A stretch of DNA of 64,000 nucleotides from Sporosarcina ureae (lineage in GTDB: Bacteria > Bacillota > Bacilli > Bacillales_A > Planococcaceae). The position numbers and the translations under genes are program-made. The notes below the pieces were generated by a model, which was not told the origin of the DNA, did not search any database, and saw only the letters and a program-made list of their open reading frames with translations. Below are positions 8,535 to 17,829 of this stretch, in pieces. How positions within the stretch are numbered: position 1 is the stretch's first letter; each line of letters begins with the position of its first letter. The stretch covers positions 2,233,501-2,297,500 of the forward strand of contig NZ_CP015348.1 in the NCBI RefSeq assembly GCF_002109325.1, in the 5' to 3' direction.

Positions 8535-9378
8535 GCAAGAAACTAAAACACTGCTGTCGCTTTCATTTTTAGTAATCGGCATGCAAGCTGCGGTATTTTA
8601 CTTTGTGCAACAAGGGCAGACGGGAATGTTGCTGTCCGTTTTCTTACTGTTACTGACGGTTTTGGCGCTTCTAGCGGGTCCGGTCATTGCGTTGATGGGC
8701 AGTGTGTTTTCCATTTTCATCATGGGCACGTTGTTGATCATACTCTTTTTACGGCCGGATACATTCATTAGACCATTGACGGTTTCGTTGGCAGAGTTGC
8801 TGATTTTCGGCTTTGTGCTGTTGTTGACAATTCTAGTGGCGGGTGTCATTCATGATCAAATCGTCCAACAGAATCACTATACACGTAAATCGGAGAAGGA
8901 ATTGCGTGAGTTGGTTGCTGTGGATTCTGAAACAGGTTTCGATAATCGTCATCGTATGGAAAGTGAACTAGACATGGAGGTTGCTAGAACCAATCGGTAT
9001 GGCGGCGCGTTTACGCTCATCGTATTAAAGATGGATTTCCTTGAAGAATTCCATAATCTTTACGGTGACAAAGAGCACATGTATTTGCTAGCTTCTCTCG
9101 CGGATCATATGCAGTCCGTCATCCGTTTAACGGATAGGAAGTTCCGCTACGACGACGATCGCTTTGCTCTATTGCTAACACATACGGATGATGGGTCCAT
9201 TGATATCGTGTATGAAAAGTTAAGGAAGTCGCTACAAAATCATCAATTACTTAATGAGAAGTATGTCACACTGACGTTTCGTGTAGCGCATGAAATGTAC
9301 ATGAAAGAGAAGAACATGCGAGGGCATGTGGAATTGATTGAGCGACTGGAAAGTGAGATGTTGGCTCGTGAACTATAA
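8518..9378 (+). CDS. ydaK: Membrane protein with degenerate GGDEF domain and intact I-site (YdaK-type c-di-GMP receptor)
   Basis: The N-terminal part (about residues 1-120) has four membrane helices; the C-terminal part is a GGDEF domain. The catalytic motif is broken: where active diguanylate cyclases read GGDEF, residues 212-216 read DDDRF. The product-binding I-site is kept as RLTD (203-206), exactly five residues before that motif. This is the pattern of c-di-GMP receptors rather than enzymes, as described for B. subtilis YdaK, and the operon order agrees. It probably switches on the neighbouring polysaccharide synthase at the membrane when c-di-GMP is high. The ATG at 8518 has an AAAGGAAGGGG site. 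The gene overlaps its neighbours on both sides, indicating coupled translation. Confidence 0.85.
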   Translation: MKGFFKQETKTLLSLSFLVIGMQAAVFYFVQQGQTGMLLSVFLLLLTVLALLAGPVIALMGSVFSIFIMGTLLIILFLRPDTFIRPLTVSLAELLIFGFVLLLTILVAGVIHDQIVQQNHYTRKSEKELRELVAVDSETGFDNRHRMESELDMEVARTNRYGGAFTLIVLKMDFLEEFHNLYGDKEHMYLLASLADHMQSVIRLTDRKFRYDDDRFALLLTHTDDGSIDIVYEKLRKSLQNHQLLNEKYVTLTFRVAHEMYMKEKNMRGHVELIERLESEMLAREL

Positions 9379-11059
9379 ACTTCTAGTTTTCGTGTCGTTC
9401 GTGCTGTTGCTGATTCCTATTCCCGCACAAGCGGATTCATCTGATCGTCTTTTATTGCTGTATATGACTGCTAACGGAGAAATGAATGAACGTGTTGTTA
9501 TGGCGGAAGCGAATCTAACGGCTTTCGTCGACGCGATCGATGTGATTGCAGCGGAAGACATCGAGCCGGGGACTGTAGAAGCCTACCAACATGTCGTGCT
9601 ATTCGGCGATACCATCGGGACAATTCCAGAAAATCTACAGCGCGAAATGCGACAGTTCAACGGAACGGTACTGGCATTTGGATATAATGCGGATCAACTG
9701 CCACAGTTTCAAAAGTGGGATTTCCAGGAGGATCAACGCATCGCTAGTGTCGAAGGACAACTGCTCGATGCAGTGAAATCCATTGTACACGCGATTCCGC
9801 CGAAAAATGCGACACGACTAGCGGAAGCAGAAACAATTGAACAACGTATATCTTTCATCGTGCAGCATGAAAATATTTCATTTATTGCTACAACCGCATT
9901 CAGCACAGAAGAAAAGTACATTTTGTCACGTGCGCTCTATGATGTTTTTGATATAAAGCCGCCGCTGACACATCCAACATATATTCAGCTTGAAGGCATT
10001 ACGCCGATTTCTAAAGTACGAGATATTCGAGAAGCGGGAAGGTATTTGGCGGAGCGTGACATTCCTTTCATCCTATCCGTCACGCCAGTGCATGTGAACG
10101 CAAAGACCTCAGAAAAGGTGGATTTGTCTTCCAATAAAGAGTTAGTAGAAGAATTGAAATCACTTCAGGCAAGCGGCGGTATCGTGATTGTCAATGGCTA
10201 TAATCATAGCTACCGTTTAAATGAACAGTTTATCGGTTACGAGTTTTGGGATATGAAGCTGAATCAACAGATTGGCGCTTCACCGATCGACGACTTGCCG
10301 TCAGCTATTCAACCTCCTACTCTATTTTCGTCCGATCAAGCCTATGCGAACTATCGCGCGGCAGATCTACAGGCAGAATCAAATATAGTTCATACAAAAC
10401 AGCGACTCTCAATTGAAAGTCTGCTAGAGGTTGGGCTTTATCCGTTAGGTGTGGAAATTCCGCAGTATACGATGAGTGCGAATGGATACGTAGCTACTTC
10501 CGAGTACTTTCATGCGATGTTCGGTCGGATGCAAGTGAGTGATACGGATGGTCACTTGATCAATATGCCACTATTTATCTCAAAGCCGGGAAGATTGTCG
10601 GGCATGACGCTGTACCCGGAAACAATCGGTTATGTCAATGTAGATAAGTCGGAGCCGTTTGAAGACATGGAGCAAACTATAAGGAACGTGCAAGCGGTAC
10701 CTGGTTCAGCAATCGGCGGATTGTATCACACCTATATCGGTGCGTCGTATTTGCCTGAAATGGTTCGGCTTATGGAATCGGTGCCTGGCATGGAGTGGGT
10801 GGACTTTTCCCAAATGAATCTTAGCGTGCAAACACCTGATAGTAAAATTCGCTACACAGAAGAAGGCGTACAGTCCACGTCGACTATTACGAAACGGCAG
10901 AAGCTGTTGAAGACGATTAAGGAAAATCCAGTCAATGCATCGCTCTGGGTGATCGTCGTCGTGGTTGCGTTATTTCTAGTAGCGTTTGCGGTGTATGTGC
11001 TCAGTCTGCGGTTACGATTAAAAAAACGTCTGTTTGAGGAGCGTGATCAGCTTGATTAA
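9368..11059 (+). CDS. ydaL: DUF2334-containing secreted/membrane protein, YdaL-type
   Basis: This is a 563-residue envelope protein. A signal peptide (residues 1 to about 22, ending PAQA) leads into an N-terminal domain and then a DUF2334 domain, a polysaccharide-deacetylase-like barrel. Segments typical of DUF2334 are YIQLEGITPI, IPFILSVTPVH and GIVIVNGYNHSY. One C-terminal membrane helix (about 525-550) precedes a basic tail. It could deacetylate or otherwise modify the polymer outside the membrane. GTG 9368 is chosen as start because it gives a complete signal peptide. The reading frame continues up to TTG 9338 inside the previous gene. Confidence 0.8.
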   Translation: MNYKLLVFVSFVLLLIPIPAQADSSDRLLLLYMTANGEMNERVVMAEANLTAFVDAIDVIAAEDIEPGTVEAYQHVVLFGDTIGTIPENLQREMRQFNGTVLAFGYNADQLPQFQKWDFQEDQRIASVEGQLLDAVKSIVHAIPPKNATRLAEAETIEQRISFIVQHENISFIATTAFSTEEKYILSRALYDVFDIKPPLTHPTYIQLEGITPISKVRDIREAGRYLAERDIPFILSVTPVHVNAKTSEKVDLSSNKELVEELKSLQASGGIVIVNGYNHSYRLNEQFIGYEFWDMKLNQQIGASPIDDLPSAIQPPTLFSSDQAYANYRAADLQAESNIVHTKQRLSIESLLEVGLYPLGVEIPQYTMSANGYVATSEYFHAMFGRMQVSDTDGHLINMPLFISKPGRLSGMTLYPETIGYVNVDKSEPFEDMEQTIRNVQAVPGSAIGGLYHTYIGASYLPEMVRLMESVPGMEWVDFSQMNLSVQTPDSKIRYTEEGVQSTSTITKRQKLLKTIKENPVNASLWVIVVVVALFLVAFAVYVLSLRLRLKKRLFEERDQLD

Positions 11060-12317
11060 TATACTGTTTTATACATCGTTATCATTAATCTGGATCATGT
11101 TGCTTTATCATATGTTCCTCATGCAAGGCGGGTATCGGCATTATCGATCATTTGAAAAAGTCATTCCGCAATGGGAAAAAAACATGGGAGAGCTACCAAC
11201 TGTCGCAGTTTTTATTCCTGCACATAATGAAGAAGTCGTCATTGCACAGACGCTAAAGGCGATGTCACGACTCTATTATCCGAAAGATAAGCTTGATGTG
11301 ATCGTCATCAATGATAATTCATCCGATAGAACAGGAGAAATTGTACAAGAATTTACGGAGAAGTTTCCGTTCATTCGTATGGTTGTAACAGAACCACCGA
11401 ATAAAGGAATCGGTAAGTCTTCTGCGCTAAATGAAGCGCTGGCTCAGTCGGAAAGCGAATTTATAGCGGTTTATGATGCCGATAATACGCCCGAACGGAT
11501 GGCGGTTTGGTATTTGGTCATGGGGCTGCTGAATGATCCGAAGGCGGGTGCTGTTGTCGGGAAATTCCGTGTCATCAATGCGAAAGAATCATGGCTGACA
11601 CGTTTCATTAATATCGAAACAATTTGCTTTCAGTGGATGGCACAGGCTGGACGCTGGAGATGGTTTAAAGTCGCGACGATTCCCGGTACGAACTTCGCCA
11701 TTCGCCGATCTATCATGGAGCAGCTTGGTGGCTGGGACGTCAAAGCGATGGCAGAGGATACTGAGCTGACGATCCGTGTCTATAATCTTGGCTATCACAT
11801 TCGCTTCTTCCCGAAAGCAGTCACATGGGAACAGGAGCCTGAAACGCTGAAGGTTTGGTGGAATCAACGCTTACGCTGGGCGCGTGGCAATCAATACGTC
11901 GTGCTGAAATTCATGACACAGCTTTTTAAATTAAAACGTAAACGCATCGTCTTCGACCTGTTTTATTTCTTCTTTACTTACTTCTTATTCTTCTTGGGTG
12001 TCATCATTTCGAATACGATCTTCGTCGCCAGTCTATTCTTCGATATCCAGTTAGGTATCGGAAATGTCGCGCTTGTATTATGGGGACTCGCGTTCTTATT
12101 ATTCATTGCGGAAGTGACGATTGCGTTGAGCATTGAACGAACCGAAATGACCCGCAAAAACTTCTTTTATATCTTTTTGATGTATTTCACGTATTCGCAG
12201 ATGTGGATTATCCTTGTCATGCATGCGCTTTTTCTAGAAACGAAACGAATGATTCTCGGGCAAGAAGCGCGTTGGTATAAGACGGAGCGCTATGTCCGCA
12301 AGAAACCGGGGGAATGA
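11052..12317 (+). CDS. ydaM: Processive family 2 glycosyltransferase (BcsA-like), YdaM-type
   Basis: This is the predicted polymer synthase, about 421 residues, in the cytoplasmic membrane. A membrane helix at the N-terminus is followed by a GT2 domain with VAVFIPAHNEE, IVINDNSSDRT, the DxD-type motif YDADNTPE, the TED-type motif MAEDTELT and the polymerase motif QRLRWARG (QxxRW). Three to four further helices form the channel end. A C-terminal PilZ domain, which binds c-di-GMP in Gram-negative BcsA, is absent. The degenerate GGDEF protein two genes upstream would supply that control. TTG 11052 is preferred, with GAGGAG at 11036-11041; GTG 11043 and TTG 11034 are alternatives. The sugar made is unknown. 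Confidence 0.88.
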   Translation: MINILFYTSLSLIWIMLLYHMFLMQGGYRHYRSFEKVIPQWEKNMGELPTVAVFIPAHNEEVVIAQTLKAMSRLYYPKDKLDVIVINDNSSDRTGEIVQEFTEKFPFIRMVVTEPPNKGIGKSSALNEALAQSESEFIAVYDADNTPERMAVWYLVMGLLNDPKAGAVVGKFRVINAKESWLTRFINIETICFQWMAQAGRWRWFKVATIPGTNFAIRRSIMEQLGGWDVKAMAEDTELTIRVYNLGYHIRFFPKAVTWEQEPETLKVWWNQRLRWARGNQYVVLKFMTQLFKLKRKRIVFDLFYFFFTYFLFFLGVIISNTIFVASLFFDIQLGIGNVALVLWGLAFLLFIAEVTIALSIERTEMTRKNFFYIFLMYFTYSQMWIILVMHALFLETKRMILGQEARWYKTERYVRKKPGE

Positions 12318-12319
12318 CG

Positions 12320-14419
12320 ATGAAATCAGTACTCATGTTGCTGTTGGCGTTGGCTTTGACGTTTACATTCACGGCTACCGACAGTGAAGCGTCTCTTCGT
12401 ATAGAACAAATTCAGATTGACGCAGACCGTTCGACAACAACGCGGCAACCTATAACGAATAAAGTCATTGAATTACGGGGGCCTGAACAACAAGTGTCGT
12501 TCTTCTATGAGATGAAATCAGATAGTACGGAACGAGATCAGGAATTCGTTTTGCGCTTTCAACATTCTGAGCTATTGATGGCTCCTTCGTCGCTCACTGT
12601 GCAACTCGATGGCAAGCCGATCACTTCGCAGCCATTAAATGGAGAGAAAGAGTCCAAAGAGTTGGTGATTCCGTTACAGGAAGAAGCCCTTACGCAAGGA
12701 GTGCACGAAATAACGGTACAATTTTACGGCGTCATCAAGGAAGGCATTTGTGTAGAACAAGGCACATCCGCTAACTGGTTGGCGATTCAAGTAGATTCCT
12801 ATTTACAACTAAGTGGTCAACAACCGTCTGACAGATACTTGGCGGACTATCCTGCAGCATTCATCGGGAAAGGGAAGTCCCCCGTCGCGATTATCATTCC
12901 GCAGAAAGCATCGGTCGAGACGCTCGACAGCGCATTAAAGGTAGGTGCGTTCTTGTCTGAATCGACAGACGAGAAATTCCCTATACAAATCAAGCGCGAA
13001 GATGATGTGGAATCATTATCGTCAAATGTGATAATTATGGGTGCTATAGATGAATTCTCAAGCTCCGCTATGAAGAATCTACTAAAACAAGCTTCTTTAA
13101 CAGCGGTTGAAAATTCCATGATTTTGTCCTACGAAACCATAACGGACAGCACAGGGCAAGTCGATGCATTACTCGCCATTTCAGAAACTCCAGCAGCGCT
13201 AGCGGAGAGAGTCTCTGTACTGACAGAACCGAAGTTATATGAGCAGATGACGGGTAGACAGTTCCGCGTTCGTACGATGCCGGTTCGTCATTCCGATGAG
13301 ACGGGAAACATTGTGAAACTCAGTCAATTCGGCATGGAAGATCTAACACTGAATGGTTCGAATCGCGAGAGCCAGCAATTTTTTCATTACACACCGTTCG
13401 CCATGGATAAAAATCGTCAGGCTGTACTTGAATTGCATCTGAAGCGCTCAGCGCGTGATACAAGTGAAACGACCGCAACAGAAGAAGTGTTTAGAGGACC
13501 TATCGAGTTAACGGTACTCGTCAATGATGTACCGCATTCAATAAATTTGGATGACATGAGTGATCCGCAAGAGGGGATCTATTCCGTGCAGTTGCCGATT
13601 GATAAGAGTGCGATGAAAGAGAATCGCATGATCAGTTTGCAGTTGCAGGCCAGTGGATTGATGGCGAAAAACCCATGTGTGACGACGGATCATAATCGTT
13701 GGATTTATATCGAAAAGGATAGTTTTATCACATTCCCGAAAGAGAAAACGGATAGCAAGAATTCTCCTTCCATTGCACAGTTCCCCTCTCCATTCGTGGA
13801 TGAAGCAGATGAGGCATTAGTCGTTCTACCAAAGACTACTGTCGCTGATGATGAACTCTTGTATTTATATCGCAAGCTCTATGTAAATTCACACCCGATG
13901 AATTGGAAGCTCGCGGATGGCGAAGAATTGAAGGAAGAAGAATTGAAAAGCCAGCACGCGTTATTTATCGGTGGTCCTAGTGTGCAACCGCTGTTGAAAG
14001 CGAAGCAAAAAGAGCTTGCTGTGTCGTATGCTACAGGTAAGCCGGATCTGGCGGCGCTCGGTTTCATGGAAGGTTCATCGAAGTCGGTCAGCTTTATACA
14101 AAGAAGTTTGTGGGGCAATTCGAATCGTGCAATGATGGTGATCGATTCATTGACGGCTGAGTCGCAGATTGACCGTCCGCTTGTGGATTTCTTACAGTTG
14201 ACGGATGACGTGGCGACTGTGGCCGTGTTGTCGAATAATCGTAAAGTCTACACGAATGCCTCTCAGATCGAAGCTGCGAATAGTACGGCGGGTAATGATA
14301 CCGCAAAGGCATCTGCTAGACCTTCCGTTGGCTGGTTGGTAGGGTTTGGCATATTGTTGGCAGTAGCTATTGTGAGTGTGTTCGTCGTGTTACGTCGACG
14401 CCAGCGCGGAGTAGAATAA
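12320..14419 (+). CDS. ydaN: BcsB-like synthase partner protein, YdaN-type
   Basis: This 699-residue extracytoplasmic protein has a signal peptide (residues 1 to about 24, ending in SEAS), a large beta-rich region resembling the cellulose-synthase regulatory subunit BcsB, and one C-terminal membrane helix (about 670-690) with an Arg-rich tail. BcsB-type proteins guide the emerging polymer and dock on the synthase. The gene overlaps the synthase stop region. ATG 12314 lies too close to GGGGG at 12308-12312, so ATG 12320 is preferred. It ends the operon and a strong terminator follows about 55 nt later. Confidence 0.82.
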   Translation: MKSVLMLLLALALTFTFTATDSEASLRIEQIQIDADRSTTTRQPITNKVIELRGPEQQVSFFYEMKSDSTERDQEFVLRFQHSELLMAPSSLTVQLDGKPITSQPLNGEKESKELVIPLQEEALTQGVHEITVQFYGVIKEGICVEQGTSANWLAIQVDSYLQLSGQQPSDRYLADYPAAFIGKGKSPVAIIIPQKASVETLDSALKVGAFLSESTDEKFPIQIKREDDVESLSSNVIIMGAIDEFSSSAMKNLLKQASLTAVENSMILSYETITDSTGQVDALLAISETPAALAERVSVLTEPKLYEQMTGRQFRVRTMPVRHSDETGNIVKLSQFGMEDLTLNGSNRESQQFFHYTPFAMDKNRQAVLELHLKRSARDTSETTATEEVFRGPIELTVLVNDVPHSINLDDMSDPQEGIYSVQLPIDKSAMKENRMISLQLQASGLMAKNPCVTTDHNRWIYIEKDSFITFPKEKTDSKNSPSIAQFPSPFVDEADEALVVLPKTTVADDELLYLYRKLYVNSHPMNWKLADGEELKEEELKSQHALFIGGPSVQPLLKAKQKELAVSYATGKPDLAALGFMEGSSKSVSFIQRSLWGNSNRAMMVIDSLTAESQIDRPLVDFLQLTDDVATVAVLSNNRKVYTNASQIEAANSTAGNDTAKASARPSVGWLVGFGILLAVAIVSVFVVLRRRQRGVE

Positions 14420-14474
14420 AGGAGTAGGAGGGTAACATGGAAGCCAACACTTGAGGTTGTAATGTACAACTACG

Positions 14475-14516
14475 AAAACGTTCCACTGGATTGAATACAC
14501 CCAGTGGAACGTTTTT
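14475..14516 (+). terminator. Terminator of the exopolysaccharide operon
   Basis: A perfect 15-bp stem (14475-14489 and 14501-14515) with an 11-nt loop ends in a T-run. Confidence 0.93.
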
Positions 14517-14624
14517 AGTAGGTAAATAACAGATTATTCTAACAATGTATATGAAACTAGTTAGTTACTTGGTAGTATGGTAGTAGGAGACTGTCGATGA
14601 ATAAAATATAAAGGGAGTGAAAGC

Positions 14625-15866
14625 ATGAAGAAGATGTTCAGGATTGGTTTATGGACGTTACTGTTGCTTGCTTTGTCGTTTGTTCATACCGGAATCAATG
14701 AAGCGTCCGCAAAAGAGTTCAAGGATGTATCAAAAAAGCATCCGAACTATGCAGCAATCCAAGAAATGCAAAAAGCGGGATTCATTAATGGCTATCCTGA
14801 CGGGACTTTTCGTCCGAATGAGCGGGTGAGTCGTAAGCATGTGGCGGTGTTGCTGGATAAAGCGCTGAAGTTGCCACAGCCTTCTACTACGCAAGTTGTT
14901 TTTACAGATGTGCCGAAAAATCATGCGTATTATAGCCCCATCATGAAGTTGTACGATCAAGGAATTGTAGGTGGCTCCAATGGGAAGTTTAATCCCGAAG
15001 CTTCTGTTACCCGTATCCAAATGGCCAAAATGCTGGATTTGGCATTTGAATTCAATATGACAGAGCATGCGGGTTTTTATGATCTTCTTGTGACCCACTG
15101 GGGATATGTCCATGCGAATGCGTTATTCTCCCAAGGGGTAACGAAAGGGGATAACGGACATTTTAAGCCGAATGACAAAGTGACGCGCGCGCATTATGCG
15201 GAATTCCTGAATCGCGCCATTGCCGCACGAGCTGCTCAACCGGGTGGTGCAAAGATGAATAAAGACGACGCCTTGGACAAATTAAATCGATTAACCTCAT
15301 CAATTGAACGTGTTTTCGTGCTAAGCAAAGAGAACAATCAAACGTTCACCAAAGCCCGCCCAGAATTTCTTCAATACGCAACGGCAAGATACGTGGATGA
15401 CGTCATTGCAAAAGTGTATACAGGAGAGTTTGACTATTTGCAGTATGTAAATCATCCGTTGCACTCTGAAGTGCGTTTGCGATTCGATTTCTCGCAACCT
15501 GACGCAGATGTACTACATGTTGAAACGATCCAATTCAGAAATATAAACGACGACACGGGCGGATTTGTGCACGCTGCATTTACGCGAGAAAAAGGACAAT
15601 GGAGAATTGCCGATTACGATGTCGACTATCCGGGGACCAAGAATTTCCAACTGACAGTAGACGAAGCGAAGTTTGCAATTGAAGACGAATATAAGCGTCA
15701 TGGTTTCCAACAGGTACAAGTGAAATTCGTGTCAAAATCTCAAGTTACAAGTCAAGACTATTCCACTCATGAACCTTATACATTAGATCAGTATAAGTTC
15801 ACGGTGGATAGCAATATCGGTCGCGATCATGTGACGTTCCATTCCGATAGTGGTCTGATGTATTGA
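14625..15866 (+). CDS. Secreted SLH-domain cell-wall protein, paralogue 2
   Basis: This exported protein has 413 residues: a signal peptide (about 1-29, NEASA), three SLH repeats (about 30-205; INGYPDGTF, ITRIQMAK-like, THWGYVHANAL) and a C-terminal domain of unknown function. It is very close to the protein at 5906 in the SLH part. The C-terminal halves are more diverged, so they are older paralogues and not a recent duplication. The gene lies just after the exopolysaccharide operon, has its own AAAGGGAGTG ribosome site, and is followed by a terminator. A role in fixing material at the cell surface is an inference from the SLH repeats and the position. Confidence 0.93.
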   Translation: MKKMFRIGLWTLLLLALSFVHTGINEASAKEFKDVSKKHPNYAAIQEMQKAGFINGYPDGTFRPNERVSRKHVAVLLDKALKLPQPSTTQVVFTDVPKNHAYYSPIMKLYDQGIVGGSNGKFNPEASVTRIQMAKMLDLAFEFNMTEHAGFYDLLVTHWGYVHANALFSQGVTKGDNGHFKPNDKVTRAHYAEFLNRAIAARAAQPGGAKMNKDDALDKLNRLTSSIERVFVLSKENNQTFTKARPEFLQYATARYVDDVIAKVYTGEFDYLQYVNHPLHSEVRLRFDFSQPDADVLHVETIQFRNINDDTGGFVHAAFTREKGQWRIADYDVDYPGTKNFQLTVDEAKFAIEDEYKRHGFQQVQVKFVSKSQVTSQDYSTHEPYTLDQYKFTVDSNIGRDHVTFHSDSGLMY

Positions 15867-15967
15867 TGGTGTGTTACACAATCGTAGACTAAGGTGAATT
15901 CAATTCTATGTAGAGTTTATCGTGTTGTCTGAACTATAATATAGTCTCCTAATCGATACAACAAATC

Positions 15968-16008
15968 AAAAAGCGGTTCACTGAAATTACTCAGTGGATC
16001 GCTTTTCC
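15968..16008 (+). terminator. Terminator after SLH paralogue 2
   Basis: An imperfect stem of about 16 bp (AAAAGCG...CACTGA with TCAGTG...CGCTTTT) lies about 100 nt after the stop. Confidence 0.8.
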
Positions 16009-16060
16009 TTACTCAATCATTAGTATTAAAAGAAAAATAGAAATAATAGAATATTTGCTA

Positions 16061-16089
16061 TTGACAGATTTCAGTATTCAGAATAGTAT
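16061..16089 (+). promoter_or_regulatory. SigA-type promoter of the yfcC operon
   Basis: A consensus TTGACA (16061-16066), a 17-bp spacer and TAGTAT (16084-16089) precede a leader of about 245 nt before the transporter gene. Confidence 0.8.
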
Positions 16090-16094
16090 AGAAT

Positions 16095-16110
16095 TAGAAA
16101 ACGCTTACAA
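16095..16110 (+). promoter_or_regulatory. cre-like CcpA site at the transcription start
   Basis: TAGAAAACGCTTACAA matches the 16-bp cre consensus with one mismatch and overlaps the expected transcription start. CcpA binding here would block transcription when preferred sugars are present. Confidence 0.65.
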
Positions 16111-16132
16111 AAATGAAACATACGAAGGGGAG

Positions 16133-16189
16133 ATGAAATGCATGGGAATGCTTTCACTACGTAACATAGTTAAGGTGCTTAAGCGATAA
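16133..16189 (+). CDS. 18-residue leader ORF
   Basis: A short ORF (MKCMGMLSLRNIVKVLKR) has a strong GAAGGGGAG ribosome site 8-10 nt before its ATG, and lies between the promoter and the transporter gene. Its last codons overlap the first copy of the GTTAAGGTGCTTAAG box. It may be a translated leader peptide or an accident of the regulatory sequence. It matches no protein I know. Confidence 0.35.
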   Translation: MKCMGMLSLRNIVKVLKR

Positions 16190-16236
16190 ATGACAAGCTA
16201 CAATGATTTTTTTATGTCATTGTTAAGGTGCTTAAG
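16169..16236 (+). repeat. Two identical 15-bp palindromic boxes, 53 bp apart (putative MarR operators)
   Basis: GTTAAGGTGCTTAAG occurs at 16169-16183 and again at 16222-16236. Each copy has TTAAG/CTTAA arms around GTG. The 53-bp spacing equals about five helical turns, which would put both on the same face of the DNA. A 13/15 match lies in front of the marR gene at 21467-21481. This points to a shared regulator controlling elongation or initiation in this leader. Confidence 0.6.
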
Positions 16237-16341
16237 TGACGAAGAGTAATTAAGATAAATATGCTGTTGGTTTTATTAGTGAATAACAAAATTGCTTTCA
16301 ACGTATTCAAATAGATACTAATCAAAGGAGTGAAAAACATT

Positions 16342-17790
16342 ATGACAAATGATGTCAACGTGGAACAAACGCCAAATGAAGAGCTGAAAAAGAAAAAGAA
16401 GTTAAAAATGCCTCACTTACTCTGGATTATGTTCAGCTTATTGTTACTAGCAAGTTTGGCTACATATGTAATTCCAGCAGGGAACTTTGCTGTAGATGAA
16501 AATGGGGTAATACTAGGAGACCAGTTTGAATATATAGGTCATCAAACGCCTGTAAGCCCATGGAAGATGATGATGTTGTTCCTAGATGGATTGAATCAAT
16601 CAGGTACTATTATTTTCCTTGTACTAGTTGCCGGTGCTACAATCAGCGTTTTATTGGCGTCGGGTGCAATTGATAATATTTTAAACTGGGCTATTTTCAA
16701 ACTGAAGGATAAAGGATTGGGTCTTCTTGTAAGTGCGATGTTCATCTTAATCGTATACATCGGTGGATTTGCTGGAAGTGACGCATTGATCGCATTGGTT
16801 CCGATTGGTGTAATCTTTGCTAAGAAGCTAAAGCTCGATCCACTTGTTGCTATTGGAATTACAACTTTCCCAGCTTTGATTGGATTCGGTACCGGACCAC
16901 AGGGGCTATTCATTCCTCAAATGATGATTGAAATTCGTCCTTATTCCGGATTTGGTGTCCGCTTTATGCTCATGAATTTCTTCATGATAATCGGATTATT
17001 GTATCTAATGCGGTACATCAAAAAGATTCAGAAAAACGAACAGTCCTCTTTAATGTATAAAGATGGCTGGAGAGCCAATTTGATTGGCAAGATCAATCTT
17101 GAAGATGAAATCAAGGAAGAAAAACTTAAATTGACAAGCATTTTTGCGTTGGTCGCGTTCATTGTTCAATACTTAGTGATTATAGGTTACTCCGCGTTTG
17201 GTGGAGATCCCGAGTTCCTTTACAACTTTATCATTGTGATTAATATACTTACAGCTATTGTAATTGGTTTATTGACTCGTATGTCATTCGATAATTTAGG
17301 CGAAAGCTTCTCTAAAGGCCTAGCTGCCATGGCATTTATAGCCTTCATCATCGGATTGGCTCGCGTAATGTCACTGATTTTGACACAAGGTAATATCTTG
17401 GACACGATCGTTGCTACGTTGACAGCACCATTGATGAATATCAACAAGAGTTTCGCGACAATAGGAATTTCCATGATTGTTTCGTTACTCAATCCGCTCG
17501 TCCCGTCGGCTACAAGTAAGGCGGCTATCTTAATACCGATCATTCAGCCAATTGCTGAAACACTAGGTCTAACAAAGCAAGTTGCAATTCAAGCTTTCCA
17601 GTTCGGAGATGGATTCACGAATATGGTATCACCTGTTCTTGGTTGGACGATTGGTTCTTGTGTATTGGCTGGCGTTTCATTCTTTAAATGGGTTCGTTGG
17701 GTATTGCCTGCTGTGATTCTATTCTTACTTCTAAGCTTTGTTATTTTGTATATCATGACCACTGTTGGTTGGACAGGCGGAGCTATTTAA
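16342..17790 (+). CDS. yfcC: YfcC/DcuC-family carboxylate or amino-acid transporter
   Basis: This polytopic membrane protein has about 482 residues and 12 or so predicted helices. It belongs to the YfcC family (C4-dicarboxylate anaerobic carrier superfamily), which moves dicarboxylates, basic amino acids or related anions. The charged N-terminus (about 1-28, Lys-rich) precedes the first helix. GGFAGSDALIALVP and the late LNPLVPSATSKAAILIP loop are typical family re-entrant segments. ATG 16342 is preferred over GTG 16330, which overlaps the AAAGGAGTG ribosome site. The gene opens a three-gene operon with an amidohydrolase and a C-S lyase, so the likely cargo is an acylated or S-substituted amino acid. 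Confidence 0.85.
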   Translation: MTNDVNVEQTPNEELKKKKKLKMPHLLWIMFSLLLLASLATYVIPAGNFAVDENGVILGDQFEYIGHQTPVSPWKMMMLFLDGLNQSGTIIFLVLVAGATISVLLASGAIDNILNWAIFKLKDKGLGLLVSAMFILIVYIGGFAGSDALIALVPIGVIFAKKLKLDPLVAIGITTFPALIGFGTGPQGLFIPQMMIEIRPYSGFGVRFMLMNFFMIIGLLYLMRYIKKIQKNEQSSLMYKDGWRANLIGKINLEDEIKEEKLKLTSIFALVAFIVQYLVIIGYSAFGGDPEFLYNFIIVINILTAIVIGLLTRMSFDNLGESFSKGLAAMAFIAFIIGLARVMSLILTQGNILDTIVATLTAPLMNINKSFATIGISMIVSLLNPLVPSATSKAAILIPIIQPIAETLGLTKQVAIQAFQFGDGFTNMVSPVLGWTIGSCVLAGVSFFKWVRWVLPAVILFLLLSFVILYIMTTVGWTGGAI

Positions 17791-17829
17791 ATTAGTGAAC
17801 ATAAAAAAGATTGAGGGAGGACGAAATAC

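Noticed and set aside
14437-14454. Five-codon ORF with a strong AGGAGG site after ydaN
   Set aside because: It is too short to support as a gene and is not conserved as far as I can tell; it may be the remnant of a lost sixth operon gene.
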